A stretch of DNA of 64,000 nt from Bradyrhizobium sp. AZCC 2176 (GCF_036924645.1 NZ_JAZHRX010000001.1:3100001-3164000), one strand, 5' to 3'; numbered from the stretch's first letter, positions 43,133-53,806 are shown. The notes: a model not told the origin generated them from the letters alone. Numbers and translations are program-made.

Positions 43133-43423
43133 ATGAGCGTCTACATTATCGCCCAGTTGAAATTCACCCGTCGCGAACTCTACGACCGCTATCAATCGCG
43201 CTTCATGGGCGTGTTCAAGAAGTTCAAGGGCAAGCTGCTGGTGGCGGACGCGCATCCGCTGGTGCTGGAAGGCGACTGGCCGCGCGACAAGGTCGTGATC
43301 ATGGAGTTTCCCGATGACGAAGCGGCGCGGGAATTCCAGAACTCGCCCGAATATCAGGAGATCTCGGTCGATCGCAAGGCAGGCGCCGACGCCATCGTGC
43401 TGACAGTGAGAGGCCTGGGCTGA
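43133..43423 (+). CDS. DUF1330 family protein
   Basis: 96 residues with GAGGAG before the ATG. MSVYIIAQLKFTRRELYDRY, LVADAHPLVLEGDWPRDK and VIMEFPDDEAAREFQNSPEY are the usual DUF1330 pattern of a dimeric ferredoxin-like fold. No function is established. It lies 50 bases after the helicase gene and may share its transcript. Confidence 0.9.
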   Translation: MSVYIIAQLKFTRRELYDRYQSRFMGVFKKFKGKLLVADAHPLVLEGDWPRDKVVIMEFPDDEAAREFQNSPEYQEISVDRKAGADAIVLTVRGLG

Positions 43424-43719
43424 GCGCAGCGGGCTGCATTTATTCCCCCTGGAATCCCTATTCGTCGTCAATCACCCTGCATCTGGACTTCGGCGGACGA
43501 GAAATGCTTCGCCCTCAGGCGGCCTCGAAGCGCTGAGTTGATCCGCGCCGGGATGACATAGGCGCGTCTCGCCTCAAGCACACGTCAAGGGTTCATCAAG
43601 CTTCCTCACATCCATTTGTCTCGCGCAACGAAGCTCCTGTGAACTATTTCACAGGCCTTCCTCGCGCTCGCTGACATCTTGCCCGCGCGAACCACACACC
43701 AGCACGCGGGGCATCAGCG

Positions 43720-44169
43720 ATGCGTACTTCCTCCGAAGGCGAGTCCAGCCAGCGTACGACGCGCAAGGGATTCTTTACACGCCTCCTCGAAGCGCTTCAC
43801 CGCTCGCGGCGTCGCGACGCGATACGGGTATTGCGCCGCTACCGTCATTTGATTGCCGGGCAGGCTCAGATTCGTCCCGCAAGGCATCTGCCAAAATCCC
43901 GACCAACCGAAAAGAGCAGCCGAACTACCCACGAAATAACGGGCCGGTCCGCGCCGACCGCAAGCCGCGCCGGGACGCCGGCACCCGGTTCGCGTGACGT
44001 GACGCCGCTCAGCCTGACGGCGCTCGCAATCATGGCCATCCTCATAATGATCCTCCATGTCGCAGGCGGCGCCATGCTCGGTCCGCAGGCGCATGCGTCG
44101 ACGCCTGACGATGAAGCGAAGTGCCCGGCGGATGCAATGCTGCCGGGGCCGTCACTGCCGTTTGACTAG
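43720..44169 (+). CDS. Hypothetical protein with one membrane helix
   Basis: 149 residues. The N-terminus (SSQRTTRKGFFTRLLEALHR, then SRRRDAIRVLRRYRHLI) is of a type I associate with short Bradyrhizobium proteins. The middle is Ser/Thr/Arg-rich and the C-terminal third has one helix (LSLTALAIMAILIMILHVAG). The stop lies one base before the 53-base repeat at 44171. The binding site is weak. The 296-base gap before it shows no gene. Confidence 0.5.
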   Translation: MRTSSEGESSQRTTRKGFFTRLLEALHRSRRRDAIRVLRRYRHLIAGQAQIRPARHLPKSRPTEKSSRTTHEITGRSAPTASRAGTPAPGSRDVTPLSLTALAIMAILIMILHVAGGAMLGPQAHASTPDDEAKCPADAMLPGPSLPFD

Positions 44170-44170
44170 G

Positions 44171-44223
44171 GCGTTTTCCAGCGAAGTGGAGACCCGTTCG
44201 CGTCAAGAAAACGCGTCAAATCA
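44171..44223 (+). repeat. 53-base dispersed repeat, copy 2
   Basis: Same sequence and orientation as 23086-23138 with one substitution. This copy lies exactly between the stop of the hypothetical gene and the first in-frame ATG of the TauE/SafE remnant. Its last base is the A of that ATG. Confidence 0.85.
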
Positions 44224-44417
44224 TGGCGCTGGCGCTGTTGCACGGGCATCAAAGCCTGTCTCCCAAGCTCGTGATCGACCTCGCCATCAGCCTGCCGGCG
44301 CTGTTTGCCGGTTCCGTGCTCGGCATTGTTGCATTCCGGAACATCGATGAGATCGGCTTCCGCCGGACTATTCTTGTGCTATTGCTGGTGTCAGGCGCTT
44401 CGCTCGCCTTGGCTTGA
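44223..44417 (+). pseudogene. C-terminal remnant of a TauE/SafE-type membrane protein
   Basis: 64 codons. KLVIDLAISLPALFAGSVLG, IVAFRNIDEIGFRRTILVL and LLVSGASLAL match the last two helices of the TauE/SafE sulfite-exporter family, whose full length is about 250 residues. The N-terminal 75% is missing; the fragment starts directly at the end of the 53-base repeat. No ribosome binding site is seen. It is most likely a deletion relic, though a short expressed peptide is not excluded. Confidence 0.65.
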
Positions 44418-44479
44418 TGGTGTGATCACGGCCGAAGGTTGCGAAGCCGGAAAATCTGAGAGCATTGGCCGAAAGAATC

Positions 44480-45736
44480 ATGACCGCACTTCAGCGCAAC
44501 GTTTCCGCCTCGATCGATCCCGTGAAACTCGACCGCCTCGCCGAAGTCGCGGTCAAGGTCGGCTTGCGGCTGCAGCCGGGTCAGGACCTGCTGCTGACCG
44601 CGCCCTCGGTGGCGCTGCCGCTGGTGCGCCGGATCGCCGAACATGCCTACAAGGCCGGCGCGGGTATCGTGACCCCGTTCCTGTCGGATGAGGCGATCAC
44701 GCTGGCGCGCTATCGCCACGGCCACAACGAGAGTTTTGATCGCGCCGCCGGCTGGCTCTATGAGGGCATGGCGAAGGCATTTGGCGCCAACACCGCGCGG
44801 CTGGCCATCGTCGGTGACAATCCGATGCTGCTGTCGGGCGAAGACCCGACAAAGGTCGCGCGCGCCAGCAAGGCCAATTCGATGGCCTATCAGCCGGCGC
44901 TGGAAAAGATCGTCAATTTCGAAACCAACTGGAACATCATCGCCTATCCGAGCCCGTCCTGGGCGAAGCAGGTCTTCCCCGACGTCCCGGAGGATGTCGC
45001 GGTGGCGAAGCTGGCGGATGCGATCTTTGCAGCGTCCCGCGTCGATCAGGATGGTGCCGTCGCGGCCTGGGAAAAGCACAACGCCGTGCTGCGTGAGCGA
45101 ACCGAATGGCTGAACGGCCAGCGCTTCCACGCGCTGAAATATTCCGGCCCGGGCACGGATCTTACGATCGGTCTCGCCGACGGCCACGAATGGGAGGGCG
45201 GCGCCTCGACCGCCAGGAACGGCATCACCTGCAACGCCAACATTCCGACCGAGGAAGTCTTCACCACGCCGCATTGCCGGCGCGTCAGCGGGCACGTCGT
45301 CTCCTCCAAGCCGCTGTCCTATCAGGGCACGCTGATCGACAACATCGCGGTGCGGTTCGAGGAAGGCCGCATCGTCGAGGCCAAAGCTTCGCGCGGCGAG
45401 GAGGTCTTGAAGAAGGTGCTCGATACCGATGAGGGCGCAGCGCGCCTCGGCGAAGTGGCGCTGGTGCCGCATTCCTCGCCGATCTCGAAGAGCGGGCTGT
45501 TGTTCTTCAACACGCTGTTCGACGAGAACGCCGCCTCGCATATCGCGCTCGGCCAGTGCTATTCGAAATGCTTCGTCGGCGGCGACAAGCTGACGCCGGA
45601 ACAGATTGCGGCGCAGGGCGGCAACAAGAGCCTGATTCACATCGACTGGATGATCGGCTCGGCCGAAACCGACATCGACGGCATTCACGCCGACGGAAGC
45701 CGCGTACCAGTATTCCGCAAGGGCGAGTGGGCGTAA
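44480..45736 (+). CDS. M29-family aminopeptidase (AmpS/PepS-like metalloprotease)
   Basis: 418 residues from ATG 44480; a TTG five codons earlier is in frame. The family landmarks are IPTEEVFTTPH (metal-binding Glu), GEVALVPHSSPISKSGLLFF, the AASHIALGQCYSKCF segment and KSLIHIDWMIGS with His and Asp ligands. Members are cytoplasmic dimeric leucyl-type aminopeptidases that bind two metal ions. Its TAA stop is directly followed by the stop of the convergent amidohydrolase gene, so no terminator separates them. Confidence 0.93.
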   Translation: MTALQRNVSASIDPVKLDRLAEVAVKVGLRLQPGQDLLLTAPSVALPLVRRIAEHAYKAGAGIVTPFLSDEAITLARYRHGHNESFDRAAGWLYEGMAKAFGANTARLAIVGDNPMLLSGEDPTKVARASKANSMAYQPALEKIVNFETNWNIIAYPSPSWAKQVFPDVPEDVAVAKLADAIFAASRVDQDGAVAAWEKHNAVLRERTEWLNGQRFHALKYSGPGTDLTIGLADGHEWEGGASTARNGITCNANIPTEEVFTTPHCRRVSGHVVSSKPLSYQGTLIDNIAVRFEEGRIVEAKASRGEEVLKKVLDTDEGAARLGEVALVPHSSPISKSGLLFFNTLFDENAASHIALGQCYSKCFVGGDKLTPEQIAAQGGNKSLIHIDWMIGSAETDIDGIHADGSRVPVFRKGEWA

Positions 45737-46789
45737 TCAGTCCAGCTTGAGCTTGTAGAAGTCGGTCGCGGTCCCGGAGAACAGCGCCGTCTTCTCCGCT
45801 TCGCTATATGGCGCGGCCAGCCGCTTGAAGGCGTTGAAGATCACCTGATAGCTGCACTGGCCTTTGTCCGGCGGAAAATTGCTTTCGAACATGCAGCGAT
45901 CGGGTCCAAACACGTCGATGCAGGTTTCGATGTAGGGACGCCACGCAGCGGCGGCCTGTTCCGAAGACGGCGGGTTCGGGCGCAGGTGGAAGTCATAGCC
46001 GAGCAGGCACATCGCGAGGCCGCCGAGCTTGACGACGACGTTTTCACATCTGGCAAGTTCCTGGATCGAGGCCTTCCACACCGGGAAGATTTCCTCGCGC
46101 CGGTTCGCGTAGCTGCCGATGCCGGCCGGGCCGCCGCAATGATCGAGCACGATCCTGGTGTCGGAAAAAGCGCGCGCGAGATCGGTGAGTTCGCCGATCT
46201 GCGGATGAAACAACCAGGCGTCGAAGCTCAGGCCCAATGGTGCGAGGCAGGCAAAGCCCTTGCGGAAAGTGCTGTCGAGCAACAGTCCTCTTGGCCGCGT
46301 CGCATACATGCCGGCGACATTGGGGTCCGCATCCCACGCGGAGGAATGCCGGATGCCGCGGAAGCGGCCGTTGCCGGCAACGATCTCCGCCTCCAGCACC
46401 GCCTTTGCGCCGTCGCCGAGCAAGAGATTGACGTGGCTGACGATGCCGGCGCAGATCGCGGCCTTGCCGTAAGCGCCGCTCGCCGCCATCGCAGCCACGC
46501 CATTGGCGAACTCGACCTCGCCGACGGGACGGAACGCTTCAGGACCGTGCGCGCGGTACATCGAGCGGCAATCGACATAGACGGTGGCGATGATGTTGTG
46601 GCCGGAGGCAATATCGGCCGCCATCTCCTCGATCATGTAGCGCAATCCGCCGCGGTCCCAGAGATGGTGATGCGGGTCGACGATCGGGCGGGCGGGATCG
46701 ATGATCTCCTCGGTATGTTGCGCGAGCCAGTCCTCGCGCGGATCAGCGTAGAGCCCGCTCTTCGAGGCGGGTGCAGTGCTGGCGGCCAT
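45737..46789 (-). CDS. Amidohydrolase-family protein (amidohydrolase 2 / PDC hydrolase-like)
   Basis: 350 residues. The TIM-barrel opening IVDPHHHLWDRGG has the HxH metal pattern; other landmarks are GIRHSSAWDADPN, RIVLDHCGGPAG and the C-terminal MFESNFPPDKGQCSY with Asp. Relatives hydrolyse 2-pyrone-4,6-dicarboxylate or lactones, or decarboxylate aromatic acids. The start is MAASTAPASKSG at 46789. The substrate cannot be fixed from context. Confidence 0.88.
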   Translation of the reverse strand: MAASTAPASKSGLYADPREDWLAQHTEEIIDPARPIVDPHHHLWDRGGLRYMIEEMAADIASGHNIIATVYVDCRSMYRAHGPEAFRPVGEVEFANGVAAMAASGAYGKAAICAGIVSHVNLLLGDGAKAVLEAEIVAGNGRFRGIRHSSAWDADPNVAGMYATRPRGLLLDSTFRKGFACLAPLGLSFDAWLFHPQIGELTDLARAFSDTRIVLDHCGGPAGIGSYANRREEIFPVWKASIQELARCENVVVKLGGLAMCLLGYDFHLRPNPPSSEQAAAAWRPYIETCIDVFGPDRCMFESNFPPDKGQCSYQVIFNAFKRLAAPYSEAEKTALFSGTATDFYKLKLD

Positions 46790-46907
46790 GGATATCGCTC
46801 CCCGGATTTTATGTTTCTCGGGGAGCGATACTAGCGCATCACGGGATCAAAGCAGCAGGCGGATCGCGAAGGCCGCTACTTCATTTCCGCGGCTTTCCGG
46901 CAACCCT

Positions 46908-47189
46908 TCAGTCCGGCAGACCGCGGATGAAATCGAGAAGCGCGGCATTAACTTCGCTTGGGCGCTCCTGCTGGGTCCAGTGTCCGCAACCGGGCAGATC
47001 AGGAGCGACCGCGTGGAAGCCGGCGGCGGCCAGCGCGGGGAGCTGATGGCGCCAGGAATACCAGGACTCCGGGAATCCGTGACACAGAATCACCGGCGGC
47101 CCCTTGCCCTGCTCGGCGATATTGAGGCGGATACCGTTGCTCTCGATGGTTCGCTGCACAGGTACGCTCAAGCTTCCCTCCCTTTGCAT
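46908..47189 (-). pseudogene. Epoxide hydrolase-like alpha/beta hydrolase with a large internal deletion
   Basis: 93 codons. The first part (TIESNGIRLNIAEQGKGPPV, LCHGFPESWYSWRHQLPAL, GFHAVAPDLPG) is the N-terminus of a soluble epoxide hydrolase. It is joined in frame to the C-terminal end (CGHWTQQERPSEVNAALLDF). About 200 residues are missing, including the nucleophile Asp and the cap; only the C-terminal catalytic His remains. The junction lies near 46985-46990. A ribosome binding site is close to a TTG at 47171 (AGGGAGGGAAGC), so translation is possible, but the product cannot be an active hydrolase. Confidence 0.75.
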
Positions 47190-47216
47190 CGGCCCTGAGC
47201 GCGAGTTTCGGCTGCG

Positions 47217-48047
47217 TCAGACCCCTTCCAGAATGATCACCGTCGGCGTCCCCGGCAGCGTGTCGCGCGAAATCTTCAACGTCCGCTCCGTTCGCTGGTC
47301 GATGACGAATTGCTGCCCGATCAGCTGCATGAATTCGTCGAGCGGAGTGGCGAAACGGTGCATCGGCAGCACCACGGAGGCGCGCAGGCGCCTGGTGATC
47401 TCGGAGACGCCGTCGAGCGACATCGTATAGGTGCCGTCGATCGGCACCATGACGATGTCGAGCCGGCCGATCGCCGCGAAATGCGTATCGTCGAGCTTGT
47501 GATGCAGATGTCCGAGATGGCCGATGCAGAGGCCGGCGACCTCGAAGATGAAGATCGAGTTGCCGTCCTTGAGCATCGCCCCACCGGTGTCCTCGCCATA
47601 GTAGCGGCGGATGTCGGTGGGCACGTTGCGGATATAGACGTCGCCGACCCGCGTTGAGATCTGCGCGGCCTGTCCGTTCTCGCCCCAGCCATGCAGGACG
47701 TGTGGGATCTTTGGATCGGGAAACAGCGTGTAGTGCGTCGAATGCGCCCGGTTCATGGTGGCGACGTCGGGTAGCCTCCCGGTCCGATAGGCGCCGTTGA
47801 AGTCGGTCGCGATCCGCACGCCGCCGGGCGTGTCGATATAGTAGGTGGAATGGCCGACATAGGTGATCGCGACCTGTTCCTGTTTGGCTGCGACGCGCCG
47901 AAGGCTGACCGGTACTGCGAGCGGCGGGGCGCTCGCCATCGCGAGGCATTCGCTGCGCAACGGCTGTTGCTGGGCGGCCGCCGGGACGATCAGCGAACCG
48001 AGGAAGGTAAGGGCGACAGCAACGGATAAGTTAAGCGATCGCAACAT
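47217..48047 (-). CDS. Exported metallo-beta-lactamase-fold protein (UlaG-like)
   Basis: 276 residues from ATG 48047. A signal peptide (LNLSVAVALTFLGSLIVPAA, ending AQ) is followed by an MBL-type fold: VAITYVGHSTYYIDTPGGVR, NRAHSTHYTLFP, GHLGHLHHKLDD and VVLPMHRF. The first metal motif HSTHYT deviates from the consensus HxHxDH (no Asp-His pair), so metal binding may be altered. Function unknown; periplasmic by its leader. Confidence 0.8.
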   Translation of the reverse strand: MLRSLNLSVAVALTFLGSLIVPAAAQQQPLRSECLAMASAPPLAVPVSLRRVAAKQEQVAITYVGHSTYYIDTPGGVRIATDFNGAYRTGRLPDVATMNRAHSTHYTLFPDPKIPHVLHGWGENGQAAQISTRVGDVYIRNVPTDIRRYYGEDTGGAMLKDGNSIFIFEVAGLCIGHLGHLHHKLDDTHFAAIGRLDIVMVPIDGTYTMSLDGVSEITRRLRASVVLPMHRFATPLDEFMQLIGQQFVIDQRTERTLKISRDTLPGTPTVIILEGV

Positions 48048-48197
48048 GGCATGACCCATCCGCGGCAAAGGCCGCAGGCCGCACTGTATCGCCGAATTTT
48101 GGAAACGTCATGATGGCATTCGCGCACGGCGGCGCGCCGGATTTGCTTCATCGGCGGGAGCGATGCCATATTGTAGGATATGCCCAAGGAGTTCGCC

Positions 48198-49142
48198 GTG
48201 ACTGAAAAGACCGTCGCCCCGGCCCCGCGCGCGCCGTCATCGAAACGGCTGGAGCCGTTGCGCCAGGTCGATGCCGGTGTCCTCAGCATCGCCTATTACG
48301 AGGCGGGGCCTGCCGATGGCCCGGCCGTGATGCTCATGCACGGCTTTCCCTACGACATTCATTCCTATGTCGACGTCGCACCGCAACTGGCCGCCCAGGG
48401 CTGCCGCGTCATCGTTCCCTATTTGCGCGGTTACGGTCCGACGCGGTTTCGCGACGCGGGCACGCCGCGCTCGGGCGAGCAGGCGGCGGTCGGCGCCGAC
48501 ATGATGGCGCTGATGGATGCGGTCGGCATCCGCCGCGCGGTGTTCGCGGGCTACGACTGGGGTGGCCGCGCGGCCTGCGTCGGCGCGGCGCTATGGCCGG
48601 AGCGCTGCACCGGGCTCGTCTGCGTCAATTCCTATCTGATCCAGGATATCGCCAACGCCATGGCGCCGCAGCGACCCGAGCGCGAGGTAGCGTTGTGGTA
48701 TCAGTATTACTTCCAACTCGAGCGCGGCCGCGCGGGACTGGCCGCCAACCGGCGCGAGATCGCCAGGATATTGTGGACGCAATGGTCGCCGAACTGGCCG
48801 TTCGATGATGCCTGTTTCGAGCGCACAGCCGTCGCTCACGACAATCCCGATTACGTCGACGTGGTGATCCACAGCTATCGCCATCGGTTTGGTCTCGCCG
48901 AGGGTGATCCGCAATATGCTGATATCCAGCGCAGGCTCGCGGCGCTGCCTCCGATCACCGTGCCGACAATTACGCTGGATGGCGCCGGCGACGGCGTTGC
49001 ACCCGCGACCGATGGCACCGCGAGCGCGGCAAAGTTTACCGCGCGCCGCGCCCACCGCGTCGTGCCGCGTGCCGGGCACAATCTGCCGCAGGAAGCGCCC
49101 GAGGCGTTTGCCGCGGCGGTGATGGAGCTGGCCAAGGCATAG
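48198..49142 (+). CDS. Alpha/beta hydrolase (epoxide hydrolase/dehalogenase-like)
   Basis: 314 residues if started at the GTG at 48198, which has AAGGAG six bases upstream; an ATG at 48180 is in frame but poorly placed. The oxyanion motif is LMHGFPYDIHSY, the nucleophile elbow is FAGYDWGGRAA with Asp, and the His is in PRAGHNLPQEAPEAF. An Asp nucleophile points to epoxide hydrolase or haloalkane dehalogenase chemistry rather than esterase. It is full length, unlike the remnant at 46908-47189, and lies divergent from the MBL-fold gene. Confidence 0.88.
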   Translation: MTEKTVAPAPRAPSSKRLEPLRQVDAGVLSIAYYEAGPADGPAVMLMHGFPYDIHSYVDVAPQLAAQGCRVIVPYLRGYGPTRFRDAGTPRSGEQAAVGADMMALMDAVGIRRAVFAGYDWGGRAACVGAALWPERCTGLVCVNSYLIQDIANAMAPQRPEREVALWYQYYFQLERGRAGLAANRREIARILWTQWSPNWPFDDACFERTAVAHDNPDYVDVVIHSYRHRFGLAEGDPQYADIQRRLAALPPITVPTITLDGAGDGVAPATDGTASAAKFTARRAHRVVPRAGHNLPQEAPEAFAAAVMELAKA

Positions 49143-49217
49143 GTCGGCTGTGCCGCTGTGAGGCAGGAAACCCAAGATTCAAGGTCAACCGGGAATGGCT
49201 TTACCTCGGGGGTGCCT

Positions 49218-50737
49218 TTAGTCCCGCCGTGGGCTGATTTTCCACGTCGCCGCCAGAATTGCCGCGGTCATCGCGCCGCTGATCACGGCGGCGATCGGGA
49301 TGGTGACGGCGAGCGCTGCGGTCGCGGCCCAGCCGATCGAGCAGAAGGCTTCCGCGAATGTTGCCAGCCGCGACGAGGTCTGACGGCGTCGGAACTGGCT
49401 GCGTTTGGCCTGCACGCGGAACCAGAGCTGGATCGCGGCCGCCGAGACGGTTGCCACGATGACACCGAGCGCGGTGACGATCGCCTGCGCTACGGAAGCG
49501 AACGCCAGTGCTGCGATCAGCGGCGCAAAGATGGCGCCGATGGCGATCAGAACCACTTCGACCTTGGCGCGGATCACGCGCGACGGCGTCAGCGGTGCGG
49601 TCGCCACCAGGTCGGCGGCATCCTCGCCTGATATCGTCAGCCACGCCAGCCCGCCGGCAAGCTGGCCTGCCGCCATCACGATCACGGGCGTGATCAAGAC
49701 AATCGCATCCGAGCTTTCGGAAAAACTTCGCCACAACATCAGGGCCGGAGGCACCAGATACAGCAGTTGCATCAGGGTTTGCGACAACAGCCATGGGTCG
49801 CGCCGCAGCAGCAGGAACTCCTTGGCGCGCAGCGCCTGTTGCCGCGAACCGCCGCGAAATGCCGTCGCGCGCGGCCCGCGACGGACAGACCGGGCGGTTG
49901 CGGCGACACTGACGACGGTGTCGGCAAATCTTGGCGAGAAGACCGCCATCACGACGCCGAGCAGCACCAGCCCGCCGGCGATCAGCCACGACAGCACGAT
50001 GCCATCACCGACCGCCGCGCGCGCCGGCCACCACAGCGCACTGTCGAGCGCAGGCGCATAGGCCGCAGCGGTATCGGAGGTCAGTACCGCAAAGCGCGAC
50101 AACGTACCGTAGGAAAGGATGGCTGCGACCTGGAGCGCGATGACGAAGCCGGCGCCGATGATGGCGGCCACGATCTGCGCGACGAGGCGGGTGCGGCTCG
50201 GGCCGATCAATCTGAACAGCGCGACCGTGATCGCGATCGCAACCGCCGCGGCCGAAACACCAACCGCGACGACGACGCCGAACGCTGAGAGCCATCTGAT
50301 GCCGCCACCGATCACAAGAACGTCGACAAAGGGCGTCGACAGCAACAACGCCATAGCGGTGACCGAGAGCGCAATCGCTGCGATCCGCACCGAGAACACG
50401 TTGGCGAGGTTCGCCGGCGACGACATGATGAGGTCGAGATCGGCGCGGGCGTAGAACACCCGCGTCACGGATTCGATGGCCTGCGACAGCATCAATGCCC
50501 AGGCGAGAAAGATGGCCGTGGTGATGACGATCAACTCGGGCTTGCCGAGCGGGGCTTGCAGATCGGCGAAGCGGCCGATCACGGCATAGGCCGGGAGGTG
50601 CATGATGGCGACGAATACGACCAGGGCGATGATCGCGCGCTTTCGCTTGCCACGTCTGCCGCCAATCATCGCCAGCCATTCGCGCCAGGCCAGACGGATT
50701 TCGTGCCGGGCAAACCAGGAGAGCGCCGCTGTCGAGC

Positions 50738-50741
<4 letters not shown>
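49218..50741 (-). CDS. ABC-2-type transporter permease
   Basis: 507 residues with about ten to twelve hydrophobic segments (AIIALVVFVAIMHLPAYAVI, AIALSVTAMALLLSTPFVDV, LVAQIVAAIIGAGFVIALQ and others), plus the cytoplasmic LRAKEFLLLRRDPWLLSQTL segment common in multi-span ABC permeases. It overlaps its ATPase gene by four bases. The substrate is unknown; such pairs export drugs, lipids or small peptides. Confidence 0.85.
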
Positions 50742-51490
<749 letters not shown>

Positions 51491-51776
51491 GATTTCGGGG
51501 CGATCCAGTTGTTCGCTGCGGACCATGAACCGAAGAACTTTCGGCGCGGTGAATCTTGCACGCCAAATCGCAGCGAACCCCGCAACTTCCCGGGCTGCGG
51601 CATTTCTCCGCAATTGTTAACGGCGCGACACGCAGCGCTTTGTTGACAGGGGTCGGCGCTTTGGGCTCAATGCAGCGGGACATGTGCGGCTACCGGCATC
51701 GTGGATGCCAGGCAGCGTGTAGACACAAGATGCGGAAGAGGCGATCGACAGAATCGCCCGGGCATCGGGGAGGGAA

Positions 51777-52655
51777 ATGATGCTGGACTTCGTTCAGCAG
51801 CTGGTGAGTGGCATCGCGCTCGGCTGCGTCTATGGCCTGATCGCGCTCGGCTTTGTGCTCGTTTACAAGGCAACCGAGGTCGTCAATTTCGCCCAGGGCG
51901 ATTTGATGATGCTGGGCGGGTTCTTCGCCTTCACCTTCATCGGCATGCTCGGCCTCAATTACTGGCTTGGATTCGCCGGTGCGGTCATCGCCATGGCTGC
52001 GTTCGGCATGCTGGCCGAACGCGTCGTGGTGCGGCCGATCCTCGGCTATCCGCAGTTTTCCATCATCATGGCGACGATCGGGCTCGGATATTTCCTGCGC
52101 TCCGTAGTCGGCATGATCTGGGGCACCGACGATTTCAAGATCGACACGCCGTTCAGCGACGGCGTGTTGCGGATCGGCTCGCTGGTGCTGGCGTACGACA
52201 AGCTCTCGGTGATCGCCGCAACCGTCATCCTTTGCGCGCTGCTTTATCTCTTCTTCAACCGCACCACGCTCGGCACCGCGATGCGTGCCAGCTCTGAGAA
52301 CATGCTGGCCGCCTATTACATGGGCATTCCGGTCAAGCGCGTGGTGTCGATCGTGTGGGCGATCTCGGCGGCGGTCGCGACCGCCGCCGGCGTGCTGCTG
52401 GCGCCGATCACCTTCATTCACTCCAACGTCGGTCTGGTGCTGGGCCTGAAGGCATTTCCCGCCGCAGTGCTCGGCGGCTTCGGCTCGATTCCCGGCGCCG
52501 TGGTGGGCGGCGTGCTGATCGGCGTGATCGAGAGCATGGCCGGCTTCTACCTGCCGCAAGGCTGGAAGGACGTCGCGCCCTACATCGTGCTTCTGGTGGT
52601 GCTGTTGCTCAAGCCCGAAGGCCTGTTCGGTATTCATATGCGGAAGAAGGTCTAA
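51777..52655 (+). CDS. livH: Branched-chain amino acid-type ABC transporter permease (LivH-like)
   Basis: 292 residues with GGGAGGG just upstream; either of two adjacent ATGs (51777, 51780) may start. VSGIALGCVYGLIALGFVLVY, VVNFAQGDLMMLGGF and AFPAAVLGGFGSIPGAVVGG are LivH landmarks. It forms the transmembrane part with LivM, whose gene begins in its stop (TAATG). The related acyl-CoA synthetase in the same operon suggests an acid other than leucine as the solute. Confidence 0.92.
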   Translation: MMLDFVQQLVSGIALGCVYGLIALGFVLVYKATEVVNFAQGDLMMLGGFFAFTFIGMLGLNYWLGFAGAVIAMAAFGMLAERVVVRPILGYPQFSIIMATIGLGYFLRSVVGMIWGTDDFKIDTPFSDGVLRIGSLVLAYDKLSVIAATVILCALLYLFFNRTTLGTAMRASSENMLAAYYMGIPVKRVVSIVWAISAAVATAAGVLLAPITFIHSNVGLVLGLKAFPAAVLGGFGSIPGAVVGGVLIGVIESMAGFYLPQGWKDVAPYIVLLVVLLLKPEGLFGIHMRKKV

Positions 52656-53806
52656 TGCGGTTCCTCTTCAAGACGGATTACGAAGACGACATCAGACTGT
52701 TTCCGCATAGCGGCTACGTCGTTTCCTACGGTATCCTGCTGGCGTTTCTGGTGATCGCGCCGTTCGTGCTGTCGAGCTATCTGGTCAGCCAACTGGTGTT
52801 CGTCTGCATCTACGCCACCGTGGGCGTCGGTTTGATGATCCTCACCGGCTTCACCGGGCAGGCCTCGCTCGGCCACGCCGCGTTTCTGGCGATCGGCGCC
52901 TATACGGCGGCCTATCTGCAGCAGTACAGCGTTCCGTTTCCGGTCTACTTCCTGGCTGGCGGCCTGTTGACCGGCGTGGTCGGTGCGCTGGTCGGATTCC
53001 CGGCGCTGCGGCTGACGGGCATCTACCTCGTCATCGCGACGATCTCCTTTGCCTTCATCGTCGAGGAAGTGCTGGCGCGCTGGGAAAGCGTGACCCACGG
53101 CAATGAGGGCATGCGCGTCAAGACCTTGAGCCTGTTCGGGCAGGCGGTGCCGCAAAACGGCCCGACCTTCTACTTCCTTTGTCTCGGCGTCTTGATCCTG
53201 ACCATCGTCGGCACGCTCAATCTGTTGCGCTCGCCCACGGGGCGCGCCTTCGTCGCGATCCGCGACAGCGAAACGGCGGCGCGCAGCATGGGTGTCAACG
53301 TCTCGCTCTACAAGGTGAAATCGTTTGCAATCAGTGCAGCGATCACCGGATTGGCCGGTGTGCTGTTCGCGCACAAGCTCTCCTTCATTTCTCCAGAAAT
53401 GTTCACGCTGCAGCTCTCGATCGAGTTCATCATCGTGATCCTGATCGGCGGCACCTTCAGTCTGCACGGCGCGGTGCTGGGCGCGATCTTCCTGGTCATG
53501 ATCGATCCGTTCCTGACCTATCTGAAGGACGATCTGCCCGGCATCATTGCAGGGCTGGCCGCAACGTTCGGCGCGGACAGCGTGACCGCGGGGAAGGTTT
53601 ATAGCAACGTCTCCGCCATTGCATCCGCCAACGGCCTCAAGGGCGCCATTTACGGGGTGATCATCGTGCTGTTCGTGCTGTTCGAGCCGCTCGGCCTGTA
53701 CGGACGCTGGCTGAAGATCAAACTCTTCTTCCAGCTATTCCCGCTCTACAAGCGCGCCACCTTCAAGCGGCAGAAAATCTACGTGAAATCGGAGCGGAAC
53801 CGATGA
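52655..53806 (+). CDS. livM: Branched-chain amino acid-type ABC transporter permease (LivM-like)
   Basis: 383 residues from ATG 52655, chosen for the TAATG overlap with livH; the open frame extends 100 codons upstream. LTGFTGQASLGHAAFLAIGA and RDSETAARSMGVNVSLYKVK are LivM landmarks. An extra periplasmic segment (AATFGADSVTAGKVYSNVSA) and a basic C-terminal tail (KRATFKRQKIYVKSERNR) are present. It overlaps livG by four bases. Confidence 0.92.
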   Translation: MRFLFKTDYEDDIRLFPHSGYVVSYGILLAFLVIAPFVLSSYLVSQLVFVCIYATVGVGLMILTGFTGQASLGHAAFLAIGAYTAAYLQQYSVPFPVYFLAGGLLTGVVGALVGFPALRLTGIYLVIATISFAFIVEEVLARWESVTHGNEGMRVKTLSLFGQAVPQNGPTFYFLCLGVLILTIVGTLNLLRSPTGRAFVAIRDSETAARSMGVNVSLYKVKSFAISAAITGLAGVLFAHKLSFISPEMFTLQLSIEFIIVILIGGTFSLHGAVLGAIFLVMIDPFLTYLKDDLPGIIAGLAATFGADSVTAGKVYSNVSAIASANGLKGAIYGVIIVLFVLFEPLGLYGRWLKIKLFFQLFPLYKRATFKRQKIYVKSERNR

